The notes below the pieces were generated by a model. It made no database searches. It had not been told where the DNA came from and worked only from the letters and a program-made list of their open reading frames with translations. The translations under genes were made by a program, and so were the position numbers. From Stenotrophobium sp050739895 (GTDB lineage: Bacteria; Pseudomonadota; Gammaproteobacteria; Nevskiales; Nevskiaceae): a stretch of DNA of 64,000 nucleotides. The stretch covers positions 26,161 through 90,160 of the forward strand of contig JBOICK010000018.1 of the NCBI GenBank assembly GCA_050739895.1. The letters are read 5' to 3'. Shown in pieces: positions 63,927-64,000 of the stretch. How positions within the stretch are numbered: the first letter of the stretch is position 1; every line of letters starts with the position of its first letter.

Positions 63927-64000
63927 CTACTCGAAACCGTAGTCTAGCTAGCTAGGCGACTCTGAAGCGCGAGTACCGGAGACCGCCGAACGTCTTGATC
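63927..64000. other. Window end after the thiolase stop
   Basis: Seventy-four bases follow the thiolase stop. They contain the stretch CTAGCTAGCTAG and no recognisable coding start or terminator. The sequence is cut at the window edge. Confidence 0.5.

Overview
The window is a GC-rich, densely coded stretch of a Gram-negative chromosome. LolC/LolD, an EpmA/EpmB-modified EF-P, PhoH, a bcp-gcvR/dapA block, a FimX-like type IV pilus regulator and a Bat cluster with a DUF4381 gene all point to a gammaproteobacterium. The lipid-rich gene content and style of gene order suggest the Xanthomonadales/Nevskiales neighbourhood, but the exact lineage is an inference. I see no prophage, CRISPR array or rRNA. 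One tRNA gene and one decayed IS3-type fragment are present.

Layout. 1-10 kb: tail of a LolA-like protein, a cyclic-nucleotide-binding patatin phospholipase, a translationally coupled pair of unknown genes, an HI0933-type flavoprotein, a secreted CocE-type hydrolase, a MAPEG protein and an acyl-CoA dehydrogenase. 10-17 kb: a Sel1-repeat protein, agmatine-to-putrescine genes (aguA-aguB) and a 2-oxoacid dehydrogenase E1-alpha/E1-beta/E2 operon. 17-21.5 kb: lolC, lolD and comEC. 21.6-34.4 kb: two MoxR/DUF58 clusters (one with a transglutaminase, one a full Bat operon) on either side of a second patatin. 34.4-48.4 kb: valS, holC, pepA, fimX-like, epmB, efp, epmA, a TSUP permease, phoH, bcp and gcvR. 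48.5-52.6 kb: dapA, a small lipoprotein, tRNA-Ser, an IS3 remnant and a monomeric isocitrate dehydrogenase. 52.7-57.5 kb: pyruvate carboxylase, 2-methylcitrate synthase and a decayed prpB tail. 57.5-64 kb: a TetR-controlled peroxisome-like beta-oxidation module made of an acyl-CoA dehydrogenase, an MFE-2-like protein with three SCP2 domains, and an SCPx-type thiolase that carries an in-frame stop.

The strongest unexplained signal is a family of five intergenic elements at about 10.0, 16.8, 21.5, 39.6 and 47.1 kb. Each has the same plan: CCGCT, a spacer of 23 bases, a 48-base almost pure A/T core that opens with TGTT and closes with AACA, a second spacer of 23 bases, and AGCGG. In one copy both spacers are 22. 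The spacer sequences differ completely between copies while the lengths are held, which points to selection on geometry rather than recent copying.

A second theme is repeats translated inside genes: comEC (three 57-base units), bcp (two 54-base units) and the E2 gene (a CCCTCTCC-type repeat also found next to it). A third theme is metabolic. Fatty-acid or isoprenoid-like side-chain oxidation, 2-methylcitrate synthase and pyruvate carboxylase would together process acetyl-CoA and propionyl-CoA. The prpB remnant next to the TetR gene suggests that arrival of the oxidation module, or a deletion around it, removed part of the methylcitrate operon.
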